Part shown: positions 33,185 through 41,668 of the stretch, in pieces
How the letters are laid out: each line of letters opens with the position of its first letter
Position numbering within the stretch: the first letter of the stretch is position 1
Assembly (NCBI GenBank): GCA_016872415.1
Contig: VGZX01000008.1
Coordinates: 1-51,735 of the forward strand
Source: SAR202 cluster bacterium
GTDB lineage: Bacteria > Chloroflexota > Dehalococcoidia > Lucifugimonadales > Australimonadaceae
Reading direction: 5' to 3'
Length of the DNA: 51,735 nt
Made by a program: the position numbers and the translations under genes
Notes under the pieces: generated by a model
Told to the model about the DNA's origin: nothing
The model's database searches: none
Seen by the model: the letters and a program-made list of their open reading frames with translations, nothing else

Positions 33185-35629
33185 CTACGCCGTGGCGTGG
33201 GCCAGCACCTTTTTGGCGAAGGTGAGCCCCGCTTCCGTCGCATCGATGACGACCGTGTCGCCGTCCCTGAACTCGCCGGCAAGCATGCGCTTCGCCAGCT
33301 CGTTCTCCACGTGGCGCTGCACCGCGCGCCGCAACGGCCGCGCGCCGTACACCGGGTCGAACCCCTCCTTCGCCAGCCAGTCCATCGCGGCCTCGGTGAG
33401 CTCGACCGCGATGGCGCGCTCCGCCAACCGCGCGCGGACGTCCTTCACCATCAGGTTCACAATCTGGCGCAGCTGCTCCTCCGTCAACGGCTGGAAGATG
33501 ATGAACTCGTCCACCCGGTTCAGGAACTCGGGGCGAAAACTGCGCTTCAACGCCTCCATCACCGCCGCGCGTTGCCGTTCCTGCTCCGAGGCGCGCACCT
33601 CGCCCAGCTTGAAACCGAGTCCTTGCCGCTGGAACTCCGCCGTGCCCAGGTTGCTGGTCATGATGATGATGGTGTTCCGGAAGTCCACGGTGCGGCCATG
33701 CCCGTCCGTCAGCCGTCCATCCTCCAGCACTTGCAGCAGCACGTTGAACACGTCGGGGTGTGCCTTTTCGATCTCGTCGAACAGCACCACACGGTACGGC
33801 CGGCGGCGCACCGCCTCCGTCAGCTGGCCCGCCTCGTTGTAGCCGACGTAGCCGGGTGGCGCGCCGATCAGCCGCGACACCGTGTGCCGCTCGCCGTACT
33901 CCGACATGTCGATCCGCACCATGTTCTCTTCGTCGTCGAACAGCAGCGCCGCCAGCGACCGCGCCAGCTCCGTCTTGCCGACCCCGGTGGGGCCCAGGAA
34001 CATGAACGACCCAATCGGCCGCTTCGGGTCCTGCAGCCCGGCCCGCGAACGGCGCACGGCGTCCGCCACGGCGTGAATCGCATCCTCCTGGCCGATCACC
34101 CGCTCGTGCAGGCGCTCCTCCAGGTGCAGCAGGCGCTCGCCCTCGCCCTCCAGCAGACGGTCGGCCGGGATGCCGGTCCAGCTGGCGATGAGCTGCGCGA
34201 TGTCCCGCGCGCGCACCACCATGCCGTCGCGCTCGCCGCCAAGGAACGCCGCGCGCTCCCGATCGAACTCTTGCTGCAGCTTGATGCGCTCCGCCTTCGT
34301 CCGCGCGGCCACCTCATAGCTGCCGCGTTGCGCCGCCGCCTCCTCCTCGTCCTGCAGCCGCTTCAAGCGCGCCTCCTTCTCTTTCAGGTCCGGCGGCAGG
34401 CTCTCCATGTCCAGCCGCAGTTTCGCCGCCGCCTCGTCCATCAGGTCCACCGCCTTGTCGGGCAGCTGCCGGTCGGGAATGTAACGCGCGCTCAGACGTG
34501 CCGCCGCCATCAGCGCACCGTCGTCATACGCGATCTTGTGGTGCGCCTCGTAGCGCGGCTTCAAGCCGCGCAGAATCTCGATCGTCTCGTCGACCGACGG
34601 CTCCTCCAGCCACACCGGCTGGAAGCGGCGCTCTAGGGCGGCGTCCTTCTCGATGTGCTTGCGATACTCGTCGGGCGTGGTCGCGCCGATCACCTGCAGC
34701 TCGCCTCGGGCCAACGCCGGCTTCATGATGTTGGCCGCGTCGATGCCGCCCTCCGCCGCGCCCGCGCCGACCACCGTGTGCAGCTCGTCGATGAATAGGA
34801 TGACCTCGCGGCGCGCCTGCTTCATCTCGTCGATGACCGACTTTAGGCGCTCCTCGAACTCTCCACGAAACTTGCTGCCCGCCACGATGCCGGCCATGTC
34901 CAACGCCAGCACGCGCTTGTTGCGGAGCGCCTCCGGCACGTCCTCGGCCACGATGCGCTGGGCAAGCCCCTCCGCGATCGCCGTCTTGCCCACGCCCGCC
35001 GCGCCGATGATCACCGGGTTGTTCTTCGTCCGCCGGGTCAGCGTCTGCATCACGCGGCGGATCTCCGCCGCCCGGCCGATCACGGGGTCCAACTTGCCGT
35101 TTCGCGCGGCCTCCGTCAGGTCGATGGTGTATTTCTCCAACGACTGGTAGCGGCTCTCGGCGCGCGGGTCGGTCACGCGGTGGCCGCCGCGCACCTGCGC
35201 CAATGCCTGATAGATGCGCTCCTTCGTGATGCCGTTGGTCGACAAGATGCGCGCCGTGTCGCCGCCGTCTTGCGAGGCCGCGGCGATGAGTAGGTGCTCC
35301 GTGCCGATGTATTCGTCGTGCAGCCGCTCGGCCTCCGCCTCCGCCGACTCCAGCAGCGCGATCACCCGCGGCGTCGGATGAATCAGGCTCGCGGGGTTCG
35401 CCAGCTTCGGCGTCGCCTGCAATGCCCGCTCGATGTCCGCGCGGATCGCGTCGGCCGATGCGTTCAGCTGGCGCAGCAGTTGCGCCGGCACGCCCTTCTG
35501 GTTGTCCAGCAGCGCCAGCATCAGGTGCTCCACGTCCCATTCCGCGTGGCGGTAGCGCCGCACGTGGTCTTGCGACAGCGCGAGCGCCTGTTGGGCCTGT
35601 TCCGTGAAATCGCCTTGCTTGAAAACCAT
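33185..35629 (-). CDS. clpC: ClpC-type AAA+ unfoldase (Clp ATPase)
   Basis: An 814-residue class-I Clp ATPase with an N-terminal repeat domain (1-150), two AAA+ modules (Walker A GAAGVGKT near 210 and GPTGVGKT near 545) and a short middle domain. The middle segment ([20 protein letters not shown], then [13 protein letters not shown]) has ClpC length and a UVR-like motif, not the long coiled coil of ClpB. In the second module QGLGFKLG stands where ClpC carries its ClpP-binding loop. It therefore probably feeds proteins to ClpP, although a ClpB-like disaggregase role cannot be excluded. Last gene of the HspR-controlled operon. Confidence 0.92.
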   Translation of the reverse strand: MVFKQGDFTEQAQQALALSQDHVRRYRHAEWDVEHLMLALLDNQKGVPAQLLRQLNASADAIRADIERALQATPKLANPASLIHPTPRVIALLESAEAEAERLHDEYIGTEHLLIAAASQDGGDTARILSTNGITKERIYQALAQVRGGHRVTDPRAESRYQSLEKYTIDLTEAARNGKLDPVIGRAAEIRRVMQTLTRRTKNNPVIIGAAGVGKTAIAEGLAQRIVAEDVPEALRNKRVLALDMAGIVAGSKFRGEFEERLKSVIDEMKQARREVILFIDELHTVVGAGAAEGGIDAANIMKPALARGELQVIGATTPDEYRKHIEKDAALERRFQPVWLEEPSVDETIEILRGLKPRYEAHHKIAYDDGALMAAARLSARYIPDRQLPDKAVDLMDEAAAKLRLDMESLPPDLKEKEARLKRLQDEEEAAAQRGSYEVAARTKAERIKLQQEFDRERAAFLGGERDGMVVRARDIAQLIASWTGIPADRLLEGEGERLLHLEERLHERVIGQEDAIHAVADAVRRSRAGLQDPKRPIGSFMFLGPTGVGKTELARSLAALLFDDEENMVRIDMSEYGERHTVSRLIGAPPGYVGYNEAGQLTEAVRRRPYRVVLFDEIEKAHPDVFNVLLQVLEDGRLTDGHGRTVDFRNTIIIMTSNLGTAEFQRQGLGFKLGEVRASEQERQRAAVMEALKRSFRPEFLNRVDEFIIFQPLTEEQLRQIVNLMVKDVRARLAERAIAVELTEAAMDWLAKEGFDPVYGARPLRRAVQRHVENELAKRMLAGEFRDGDTVVIDATEAGLTFAKKVLAHATA

Positions 35630-35636
35630 CTGCCCC

Positions 35637-36017
35637 CTACCCCCTTTTTTGCTTCGGGTTTTCCCGGGCCGGCGCCTCGCTCTCGCTGGCGAGCCGCCGA
35701 CGCAACATCTCCACCTCTCGCTCGAGCGCCTCCGTGCGAAGCGACATGCGGATGATCATCTCGACCCCGGCGAGGTTGACGCCCAGGTCCTCGATCAAGG
35801 ACTTGATCCACTGGGCCCGGCGCACGTCGTTCGGCGAATACATGCGAATGTTGCCCCGCGAACGCGCCGGATCCATCAGCCCGATGCGCTCGTAATAGCG
35901 CAGCGTTTGCGCGTGCACGCCCACCAACCGCGCGGCGACGCTGATCACGTAGCAGGGCTCCTCGTCCCCAGCGTCTTGCACGCCCAGCGATGGGTGCATT
36001 GCTCGTCGAACCGCCAT
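35637..36017 (-). CDS. hspR: MerR-family heat-shock repressor HspR
   Basis: A 126-residue MerR-type protein with the HspR pattern [41 protein letters not shown] and a C-terminal helix ([19 protein letters not shown]). HspR represses dnaK/clpB-type operons by binding HAIR inverted repeats. It lies between dnaJ and clpC, the usual autoregulated arrangement, and a HAIR-like site overlaps the operon promoter at 37.08 kb. The residues after about 105 are charged and probably disordered. Confidence 0.93.
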   Translation of the reverse strand: MAVRRAMHPSLGVQDAGDEEPCYVISVAARLVGVHAQTLRYYERIGLMDPARSRGNIRMYSPNDVRRAQWIKSLIEDLGVNLAGVEMIIRMSLRTEALEREVEMLRRRLASESEAPARENPKQKRG

Positions 36018-36041
36018 GACTTTTCCGCCTCTCCTTCTCCG

Positions 36042-37001
36042 TTAGCCTCCGCGCCGGTGGCGCATCTGCTCGAAAAAGGCTTGCTCATCCCGCGTCAGGT
36101 CGGTGGGCAGCACCACCTTCACCGTCGCGAGCAAATCGCCGCTTGGCGCCTGATCCGATACTTTCAAGCGCGGCATGCCCTGGCCTTTCAGGCGAAACGT
36201 CCGCCCGTTCTGGGTCTCGGGCGGCAGCTTCAACGCAAGGCGCGTGCCCTTCAGCGTGGGCACCTGCGCCTCGCCGCCAAGCATCGCTGTCGCCAGCGGC
36301 ACCTCCACCTGCACTTCCAGGTCGTCGCCCAGGCGCTTGAGCACGGGGTGCGGCTCCACCGTGATCACCAGGTTCACGTCCACCGCGCCGCTCCCGCCGG
36401 CCGCCGGCGCCGCGATGTGGACCTTCGACCCGGTGTCGACCCCCGCCGGTATCCGCACCTCCAACCGGCGTCCCTCCACCCCGGCGAACGGATCGCCCGG
36501 AATCTCCACCACGCGCCGCGTGCCGGTGTAGGCCTCCTCCAGGCGCACCGTGACCGGCACGTTCTGGGGCTCCATGCGGAACACGTCTTGTGTCGTCGCG
36601 CGGCCACCCCGGCGCGACCCGAAAAGTCCACCGAACAGGTCGCCGATGCCCCCGACGCCGGCGTCGGCGAACGCGTCGTCTTGCGGGCCGCGACGGCCGC
36701 CACGGCGCGCGCCCTGCCCGAACCAGATGAACGGATCGCCGTTGGGCCCCCCCGGGCCGCCCGGCGCGCCGGCGCCCGCATGACGCCAATTCGCGCCGAA
36801 CTGGTCATACTTGTCGCGGTGATCCGCGTTCGACAGCACCTGGTACGCCTCGTTGATCTCCTTGAACCGTGCCTCAGCGGTCTTGTCGCCCGGGTTCACG
36901 TCCGGGTGATACTGGCGCGCCAGCCGCCGGTACGCGGCGCGAATGTCCTTCTCGGTGGCGTTGCGCGGCACGCCGAGCGTCTCGTAGTAGTCACGTGGCA
37001 T
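36042..37001 (-). CDS. dnaJ: DnaJ-type co-chaperone without zinc-finger domain (CbpA-like)
   Basis: A 319-residue J-domain protein. The J domain (1-70) has [20 protein letters not shown] and the HPD motif in QYHPDVN. A glycine-rich stretch (about 75-130) and the two C-terminal substrate-binding beta domains follow. The CxxCxGxG zinc-finger repeats are absent, making it a type-II (CbpA-like) DnaJ. It stimulates DnaK, which is not in the window. First gene of the operon with hspR and clpC. Confidence 0.93.
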   Translation of the reverse strand: MPRDYYETLGVPRNATEKDIRAAYRRLARQYHPDVNPGDKTAEARFKEINEAYQVLSNADHRDKYDQFGANWRHAGAGAPGGPGGPNGDPFIWFGQGARRGGRRGPQDDAFADAGVGGIGDLFGGLFGSRRGGRATTQDVFRMEPQNVPVTVRLEEAYTGTRRVVEIPGDPFAGVEGRRLEVRIPAGVDTGSKVHIAAPAAGGSGAVDVNLVITVEPHPVLKRLGDDLEVQVEVPLATAMLGGEAQVPTLKGTRLALKLPPETQNGRTFRLKGQGMPRLKVSDQAPSGDLLATVKVVLPTDLTRDEQAFFEQMRHRRGG

Positions 37002-37063
37002 CGGCTATTATCGTCTCCATGCTCTTACCTAAAGTGAATGCTGGAATCAATGCGGCATGAGTT

Positions 37064-37095
37064 AATATAAGAGCCTTGAGTGCCTTGCTGTCAAG
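37064..37095 (-). promoter_or_regulatory. Heat-shock promoter overlapped by a HAIR-like HspR operator
   Basis: The HAIR consensus is CTTGAGT-N7-ACTCAAG. Here CTTGAGT (37075-37081), seven bases, then TGTCAAG (37089-37095) match it in 12 of 14 positions. On the minus strand TTGACA (37094-37089) is a consensus -35 inside the operator, and TATATT (37069-37064) is the -10 at 19 bases. Bound HspR would block this promoter of dnaJ-hspR-clpC, giving an autoregulatory heat-shock loop. Confidence 0.8.
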
Positions 37096-37233
37096 GAATG
37101 GCCGCGCGAGGCGCCGGGGACGAGAGGGAAGCCACGGCTTCGTTGACCGCCCCACGGTGCGCTGCTAGCATTCCCACCACATGGGGAAGAGTAGGCTGGG
37201 CCTTCCGGCCTTTCGTTTCGAAGGAGGATGAGG

Positions 37234-38463
37234 GTGGCCAACATCACCTCGCTGCGCTGCCGCGAGTGCTCTCGCGAGTACCCAGTGCAGGCGATCAACG
37301 TCTGCGAATACTGCTTCGGCCCGCTGGAGGTCGTCTACGACTACGAGGCCATCCGCAAGGTTGCCTCGCGCCAGCGCATCGAACGCGGCCCGTTCAGCAT
37401 GTGGCGCTACGCTGACTTCCTTCCCGCCGACTACAACCCCCGCATCGACATCAACGCGGGCTTCACGCCGCTCGTGCGCTGCTACAACCTCGCCAAGCAG
37501 CTCGGCCTCAAGGAGCTGTGGATCAAGAACGACAGCGTGAACCCGTCCTACTCCTTCAAGGACCGCGTCGTGGCCGTCGCATCGGCGAAGGCCCTCGAGC
37601 TCGGGTTCGACACGCTGGCCTGCGCCTCCACCGGCAACCTGGCTTGCGCCGTGGCCGCGCACGCCGCGCGCGCCGGCATCAAGTCGTTCGTCTTCATCCC
37701 GTCCGACCTCGAGGCGGGCAAGGTGCTCGGCGCGGCCATCTACGGCCCCACGGTCGTCGCCATCGACGGCAACTACGACGACGTCAACCGCCTGTGCTCC
37801 GAGCTCGCGGAAACGTACAAGTGGGCGTTCGTCAACATCAACGTGCGCCCGTTCTACGCCGACGGCAGCAAGACGCTAGGCTACGAGGTGGCCGAGCAGC
37901 TCGGCTGGCGCGCCCCCGTCCACGCCGTCGTGCCGGCAGCCTCGGGCGCCATGTTCACCAAGATACACCGGGGGCTCACCGAGTTCGCCGACATGGGCCT
38001 AATCGACGGCGTGCCGACGCAGATGCACCTGGCCCAAGCCCGGGGCTGCGCGCCCATCGCCACTGCCTTCGAGGAAGGCCGGTTCGTCGTCAAGCCCGTC
38101 AAGCCCAACAGCGTCGCGAAGTCGCTCGCCATCGGCAACCCCGCCGACGGTTACTATGCCCTGAAAACGATCGAGGCCTCGCGCGGCTCCGGCACCGTGG
38201 TCGACGAGGACGAGGTGGCCGCGGGCATGAAGCTGCTGGCCCAAACGGAGGGCATCTTCGCCGAGACGGCGGGGGGCGTCGCCATCTCGGCCCTCGTCCG
38301 GCTCGCGCGCTCGGGCCGCATCAAGCCCGACGAACCAACGGTGGTCTACATCACCGGCAATGGACTCAAGACCCCCGATCCCGTGGCGGGTGTGGTCAAG
38401 CCGCTCCGCATCAAGCCAACCGTCGCGTCGTTCGAGTCGGCCATGGCCGCGCGGGTTGCATGA
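37234..38463 (+). CDS. thrC: Threonine synthase (zinc-ribbon type)
   Basis: A 409-residue fold-type II PLP enzyme. The N-terminus is a zinc ribbon (CRECSREYPVQAINVCEYC). The PLP lysine lies in NDSVNPSYSFKDR, and the phosphate-binding serine/glycine loop is CASTGNLACAV. Threonine synthase makes threonine from O-phosphohomoserine. The close links to a NIL protein and a MoaD-like carrier leave room for a sulfhydrylase-type activity instead. The GTG at 37234 is preferred because AGGAGG ends six bases before it; an ATG at 37228 lies too close to that site. Confidence 0.93.
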   Translation: MANITSLRCRECSREYPVQAINVCEYCFGPLEVVYDYEAIRKVASRQRIERGPFSMWRYADFLPADYNPRIDINAGFTPLVRCYNLAKQLGLKELWIKNDSVNPSYSFKDRVVAVASAKALELGFDTLACASTGNLACAVAAHAARAGIKSFVFIPSDLEAGKVLGAAIYGPTVVAIDGNYDDVNRLCSELAETYKWAFVNINVRPFYADGSKTLGYEVAEQLGWRAPVHAVVPAASGAMFTKIHRGLTEFADMGLIDGVPTQMHLAQARGCAPIATAFEEGRFVVKPVKPNSVAKSLAIGNPADGYYALKTIEASRGSGTVVDEDEVAAGMKLLAQTEGIFAETAGGVAISALVRLARSGRIKPDEPTVVYITGNGLKTPDPVAGVVKPLRIKPTVASFESAMAARVA

Positions 38464-38486
38464 TGCCCAACCACGGAGGTGCCGTG

Positions 38487-38723
38487 ATGCAGCGGGTGCG
38501 CTTCACTTTCATGGGCAATATGATCAAGCAGCCCGTCATCTTCCACTTGGGGCGAGACTTCAACATCGTCACCAACATCCGCCGGGCGGACGTGCAGGAA
38601 AACATTGGCTGGGTGATTCTTGAGTTGGAGGGCAACGAGGCCGAGATCGAGCGCGGCCTCAACTGGGTCCGCTCGCTGGGCGTGCGCGTCGACCCCGCCC
38701 TCGGCGATCTGATCGAGGGCTAA
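38487..38723 (+). CDS. NIL-domain protein
   Basis: A 78-residue protein made of a single NIL domain, an ACT-like ferredoxin fold. It reads RVRFTFMGNMIKQPVIFHLG, FNIVTNIRRADVQENIGWVI, ending in a beta strand and LGDLIEG. NIL domains occur at the ends of methionine transporters, and as stand-alone proteins near sulfur amino-acid genes, where some have been linked to homocysteine synthesis from sulfide. The ATG at 38487 has GGAGG seven bases upstream. It lies 23 bases after thrC. Confidence 0.88.
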   Translation: MQRVRFTFMGNMIKQPVIFHLGRDFNIVTNIRRADVQENIGWVILELEGNEAEIERGLNWVRSLGVRVDPALGDLIEG

Positions 38724-38798
38724 CGCCCCTCCGGTCGCCATTCCCCGCGTCAGCATGTGCGCGATCGAGCACCGAAACCGAATCGAGGTAACAAACAG

Positions 38799-39074
38799 AT
38801 GAGCGTCACCGTGCGGATTCCCGGCCCCCTGCGCCGCTTCACCAACGGCATGGAGAAGGTGCAGGCGCAAGAGGGCAACCTGGCGAAGCTAATCGCCGAC
38901 TTGGACTCGCAATACCCCGGCATGAAGGAACGCCTGCTCGACGACCAGGGCGCGATGCGCTACTTCGTCAACGTCTACCTCAACGGCGAGGACGTGCGCT
39001 TCCTGCAGGGACTCGACACGGCTATCAAGACGGGCGATGAAGTGAGCATCGTGCCCGCCGTCGCCGGCGGCTAA
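38799..39074 (+). CDS. MoaD/ThiS-family sulfur-carrier protein
   Basis: A 91-residue ubiquitin-like sulfur carrier. It has the MoaD pattern VTVRIPGPLRRFTNG, FVNVYLNGEDVRFLQGLDT, GDEVSIVPAVAGG and ends in the required double glycine, the point of thiocarboxylation. No moaE or MPT genes are nearby. Adjacent thrC and NIL genes suggest it delivers sulfur for amino-acid synthesis (CysO-like) rather than molybdopterin. The ATG at 38799 follows GAGGT. An activating enzyme is not seen in this window. Confidence 0.9.
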   Translation: MSVTVRIPGPLRRFTNGMEKVQAQEGNLAKLIADLDSQYPGMKERLLDDQGAMRYFVNVYLNGEDVRFLQGLDTAIKTGDEVSIVPAVAGG

Positions 39075-39110
39075 CGCGCCAGGGCCTGGCTGCCGGTCCA
39101 ACGATTGGCC

Positions 39111-39138
39111 CCCTCTCCGTCGCGTGGAGAGGGTTTTT
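39111..39138 (+). terminator. Intrinsic terminator after the thrC-NIL-MoaD operon
   Basis: An 8-bp perfect stem (39111-39118 with 39126-39133), 7-base loop, followed by TTTTTGT. It lies 37 bases after the MoaD-like gene. Confidence 0.9.
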
Positions 39139-39170
39139 GTCGGCCCACGCACGCATGAAAGGTCCGCGAC

Positions 39171-39362
39171 ATGGCACGAGGCACCGACCGCTACGAGGGC
39201 CCCGACCCGCGCGAAGTGGATGAGCTGAACCGCACCGCCGACGACTACGTTCCGCTGCAGCAGCGGCGGTGGTGGCACTGGGTCATCGTCGCCATCGCCA
39301 TCATCGTCATCGCCGCGCTTGTCTTCCCCACGCTGGCGTCCGTTGGGCTGCTGCCCTCGTGA
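39171..39362 (+). CDS. Small single-pass membrane protein, hypothetical
   Basis: A 63-residue protein with a polar N-terminus (RGTDRYEGPDPREVDELN), a short basic RRWWHW stretch and one hydrophobic helix (VIVAIAIIVIAALVFPTLA). AAAGG precedes the ATG. A terminator separates it from the MoaD-like gene, so it has its own transcript or depends on readthrough. No family is recognised; the tail-anchored layout is all that can be said. Confidence 0.7.
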   Translation: MARGTDRYEGPDPREVDELNRTADDYVPLQQRRWWHWVIVAIAIIVIAALVFPTLASVGLLPS

Positions 39363-39393
39363 TGCCCACGCCGCGCCCTCGCCTCGAAACAGC

Positions 39394-39419
39394 GAGGGCC
39401 GCGGATTCCCGCGGCCCTC
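39394..39419. terminator. Hairpin between convergent genes
   Basis: An 11-bp perfect stem (39394-39404 with 39409-39419), 4-base loop, lying between the plus-strand small membrane protein gene and the minus-strand RRM gene. Neither side has a strong T-run, but the location fits a bidirectional terminator. Confidence 0.7.
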
Positions 39420-39450
39420 TTCCTCGTCTGGTTGTCGAGCGCCCGTCGTC

Positions 39451-39762
39451 CTAGTAGCGGCCCCGGCCGCCACCGCCGCCACGTCCACCGCCGTAGCCGC
39501 CGCCACCACCGCTCCGCTCTTCGCGCGGCCGCGCCTCGTTCACGGTCAACGGGCGGCCACCGACCTCCTTGCCGTTCAGCGCATTGATCGCCCGCTGCGC
39601 CTCCTCGGCCGACGGCATCTCCACGAAGCCGAAGCCCTTGGACCGGCCCGTCGCGCGGTCGATCATCACATTGGCGGACGTCACCTCGCCGTAAGGCGCG
39701 AAAATGTCCTGCAACCCGGCGTCATCGACGCTCCAAGCGAGATTCCCAACGAAAATCCTCAT
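39451..39762 (-). CDS. RRM-domain RNA-binding protein, glycine-rich tail
   Basis: A 103-residue protein with one RNA-recognition motif. RNP2 is RIFVGNL (residues 2-8) and RNP1 is RSKGFGFVEM (about 40-49). A Gly/Arg-rich tail from about residue 83 to the end resembles cyanobacterial and plant cold-induced glycine-rich proteins. Such proteins are thought to act as RNA chaperones. It is a single gene with hairpin sequence downstream. Confidence 0.93.
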   Translation of the reverse strand: MRIFVGNLAWSVDDAGLQDIFAPYGEVTSANVMIDRATGRSKGFGFVEMPSAEEAQRAINALNGKEVGGRPLTVNEARPREERSGGGGGYGGGRGGGGGRGRY

Positions 39763-39985
39763 GATGCGGCGCTCCTTCTGCGCTCAGACTTTCCTCAGTA
39801 GTTCGGTGGAAACGCCGCAACGGCGCCGCAGTTTCCCTTGGCGCGAGACTGGAACGTTCGAGCCGAAGTCTGGGATGGCGGAATTATACCACAAGGGGCC
39901 GAACGCCTATCCACCGAAAGCATGGTCACATAGGACGAAATGGGCGACCGGCTCGCGCGAATCCGACGGAATGACGCTCGCCAGG

Positions 39986-41656
39986 CTACCCGGCCAGCTC
40001 GCCCAGCACTTGGCGCACCTGTTCCTGCGTCACGCCCCGGTGGATGCTGGAGCGGCCCACGGCATCGAGAAACACCCAGCTGACCTGCCCGCCGCTGCTC
40101 TTCTTGTCGCGGGTCACGGCGTCGAGAATGCGCTCCGCATCGACGTCGCGGTAGCCTGTTGGCAGGCCGAAGCGCTCCAGCAGCGCGCGCTGGCGCCGCG
40201 CCAACTCGGCCGGCGTCACGCCTGCCAGCTCGCCCAGGCGCGCCGCGCCCACCATGCCCACCGCCACCGCCTCGCCGTGCAGGTAGCGCCCATAGCCGGC
40301 GGCCGTCTCCAAGCCGTGCCCAATGGTGTGCCCATAGTTCAGCAGCGACCGCAGGCCCGACGTCTCGCGCTCGTCCTGCGTCACGATGCGCGCCTTCACT
40401 GCCGCGTTGCGGGCCACGACCTCCGCGGTCAGCTCGGGCTCCAGCGCCAGCAGCGCATCCGCCTGCTGCTCGTACACGTCGACCAGGCCGGCGTCCAGCG
40501 CGAACCCATGCTTGATCGCCTCCGCCCACCCTTCCAGCACCACGCGTCTTGGCAGCGTCCGCAGCGCCGACACGTCGGACACCACGAGCGTCGGATGGTG
40601 GAACGCGCCGACCAGGTTCTTGCCCGCCGGCAAATCGACCGCTGTTTTTCCCCCGATGCTGGAATCGACCATCGCCGTGAGCGTCGTCGGTACCTGCGCG
40701 TAGCGGACGCCGCGCACGTACGTCGCGGCCACGAAGCCGCCGAGGTCGCCGGCGACGCCGCCGCCGACGGTCACGATCAGGTCGCGGCGCTCGACGCGGC
40801 GCTCCGCCAGCCACTCGTACACGGCGGTCGCCGTCGCGAGCGACTTGCTCTCCTCGCCCGCGGGAAACACGAACAAGTGTGTCTCGATGCCAGCGGCGTG
40901 GAGCGAGCGTTGCGCGGAGCGGCCATAAGGGTGCAGCACGTTGCTGTCGACCAGAAGATAGGCCCGGCCGGCGAAGCCCGTTTGCAACAGGCGTGACGCC
41001 AACTGCGCCTCGATGATGTCGAATCCCACCACGATTGGATAGGCCCCGGCGTCTGTCGTCACCGTCGCCGCGACCTGGCTGTCGCCCCGCCACTGTGACG
41101 ACATGCCAAAGCGCCGCCACGCCCGCGCGACCTCGTGCGCGACCTGCTCCACCGAAAGGCCGTCGGTCGGCACCGTCCACTCCGCCAGCGCATATGCCCA
41201 CTGACGCTCGCGCTTGAGCGACTCGATCCGCCGCAGCGGGTCTTGCCCGTGCGTGGCGCGCAGCAGCGGGCGCACCATCGCCTCGGCGCCATCGGCCGGC
41301 GCGGGCGCCGTCAGCCGGGCGTAGATCGTTTCGGGCCGCGCTTCCAGGCAGACCACCAAGCCCGCGTCCAGCATCACCCGGCGAGTCGCCTCCTGCGCGA
41401 TCGCGCCGCCGCCGGTCGACACGACGATGCCCTTGCGCGACGACGCCTCGCGCACTGCCTCCAGTTCCAGTGCGCGGAAGGCCTGCTCGCCGTCATCCGC
41501 GAAGATGCGGTCGATCTCCTTGCCCGCCCGCCGCGCGACGATCTCGTCGGTGTCGGCGAACTCCCATCCCAGCAGACGCGCGACACGCCGGCCGACGGCG
41601 GTTTTGCCGCTGCCCGAGAACCCCGTCAGGATGATGCAGGTGGCGCCGCTGCTCAT
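39986..41656 (-). CDS. Shikimate kinase / 3-dehydroquinate synthase fusion
   Basis: A bifunctional shikimate-pathway enzyme of 556 residues. The N-terminal shikimate kinase (about 1-180) has the P-loop GFSGSGKTAVGR (12-23), DTDEIVARRAG and STGGGAIAQ. The C-terminal 3-dehydroquinate synthase (about 200-556) has VGGGVAGDLGGFVAATYVRG, AMVDSSIGGKTAVDLP, EAIKHGF and LNYGHTIGHGLE. Together they perform pathway steps 2 and 5. The gene follows aroC by 12 bases, so three activities of the pathway sit in two adjacent genes. Confidence 0.95.
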   Translation of the reverse strand: MSSGATCIILTGFSGSGKTAVGRRVARLLGWEFADTDEIVARRAGKEIDRIFADDGEQAFRALELEAVREASSRKGIVVSTGGGAIAQEATRRVMLDAGLVVCLEARPETIYARLTAPAPADGAEAMVRPLLRATHGQDPLRRIESLKRERQWAYALAEWTVPTDGLSVEQVAHEVARAWRRFGMSSQWRGDSQVAATVTTDAGAYPIVVGFDIIEAQLASRLLQTGFAGRAYLLVDSNVLHPYGRSAQRSLHAAGIETHLFVFPAGEESKSLATATAVYEWLAERRVERRDLIVTVGGGVAGDLGGFVAATYVRGVRYAQVPTTLTAMVDSSIGGKTAVDLPAGKNLVGAFHHPTLVVSDVSALRTLPRRVVLEGWAEAIKHGFALDAGLVDVYEQQADALLALEPELTAEVVARNAAVKARIVTQDERETSGLRSLLNYGHTIGHGLETAAGYGRYLHGEAVAVGMVGAARLGELAGVTPAELARRQRALLERFGLPTGYRDVDAERILDAVTRDKKSSGGQVSWVFLDAVGRSSIHRGVTQEQVRQVLGELAG

Positions 41657-41668
41657 GGCCGGCGGGCG

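Noticed and set aside
33026..34636. A 536-codon frame on the plus strand opposite clpC
   Set aside because: Arg/His/Leu-rich shadow of the clpC coding strand, no family resemblance.
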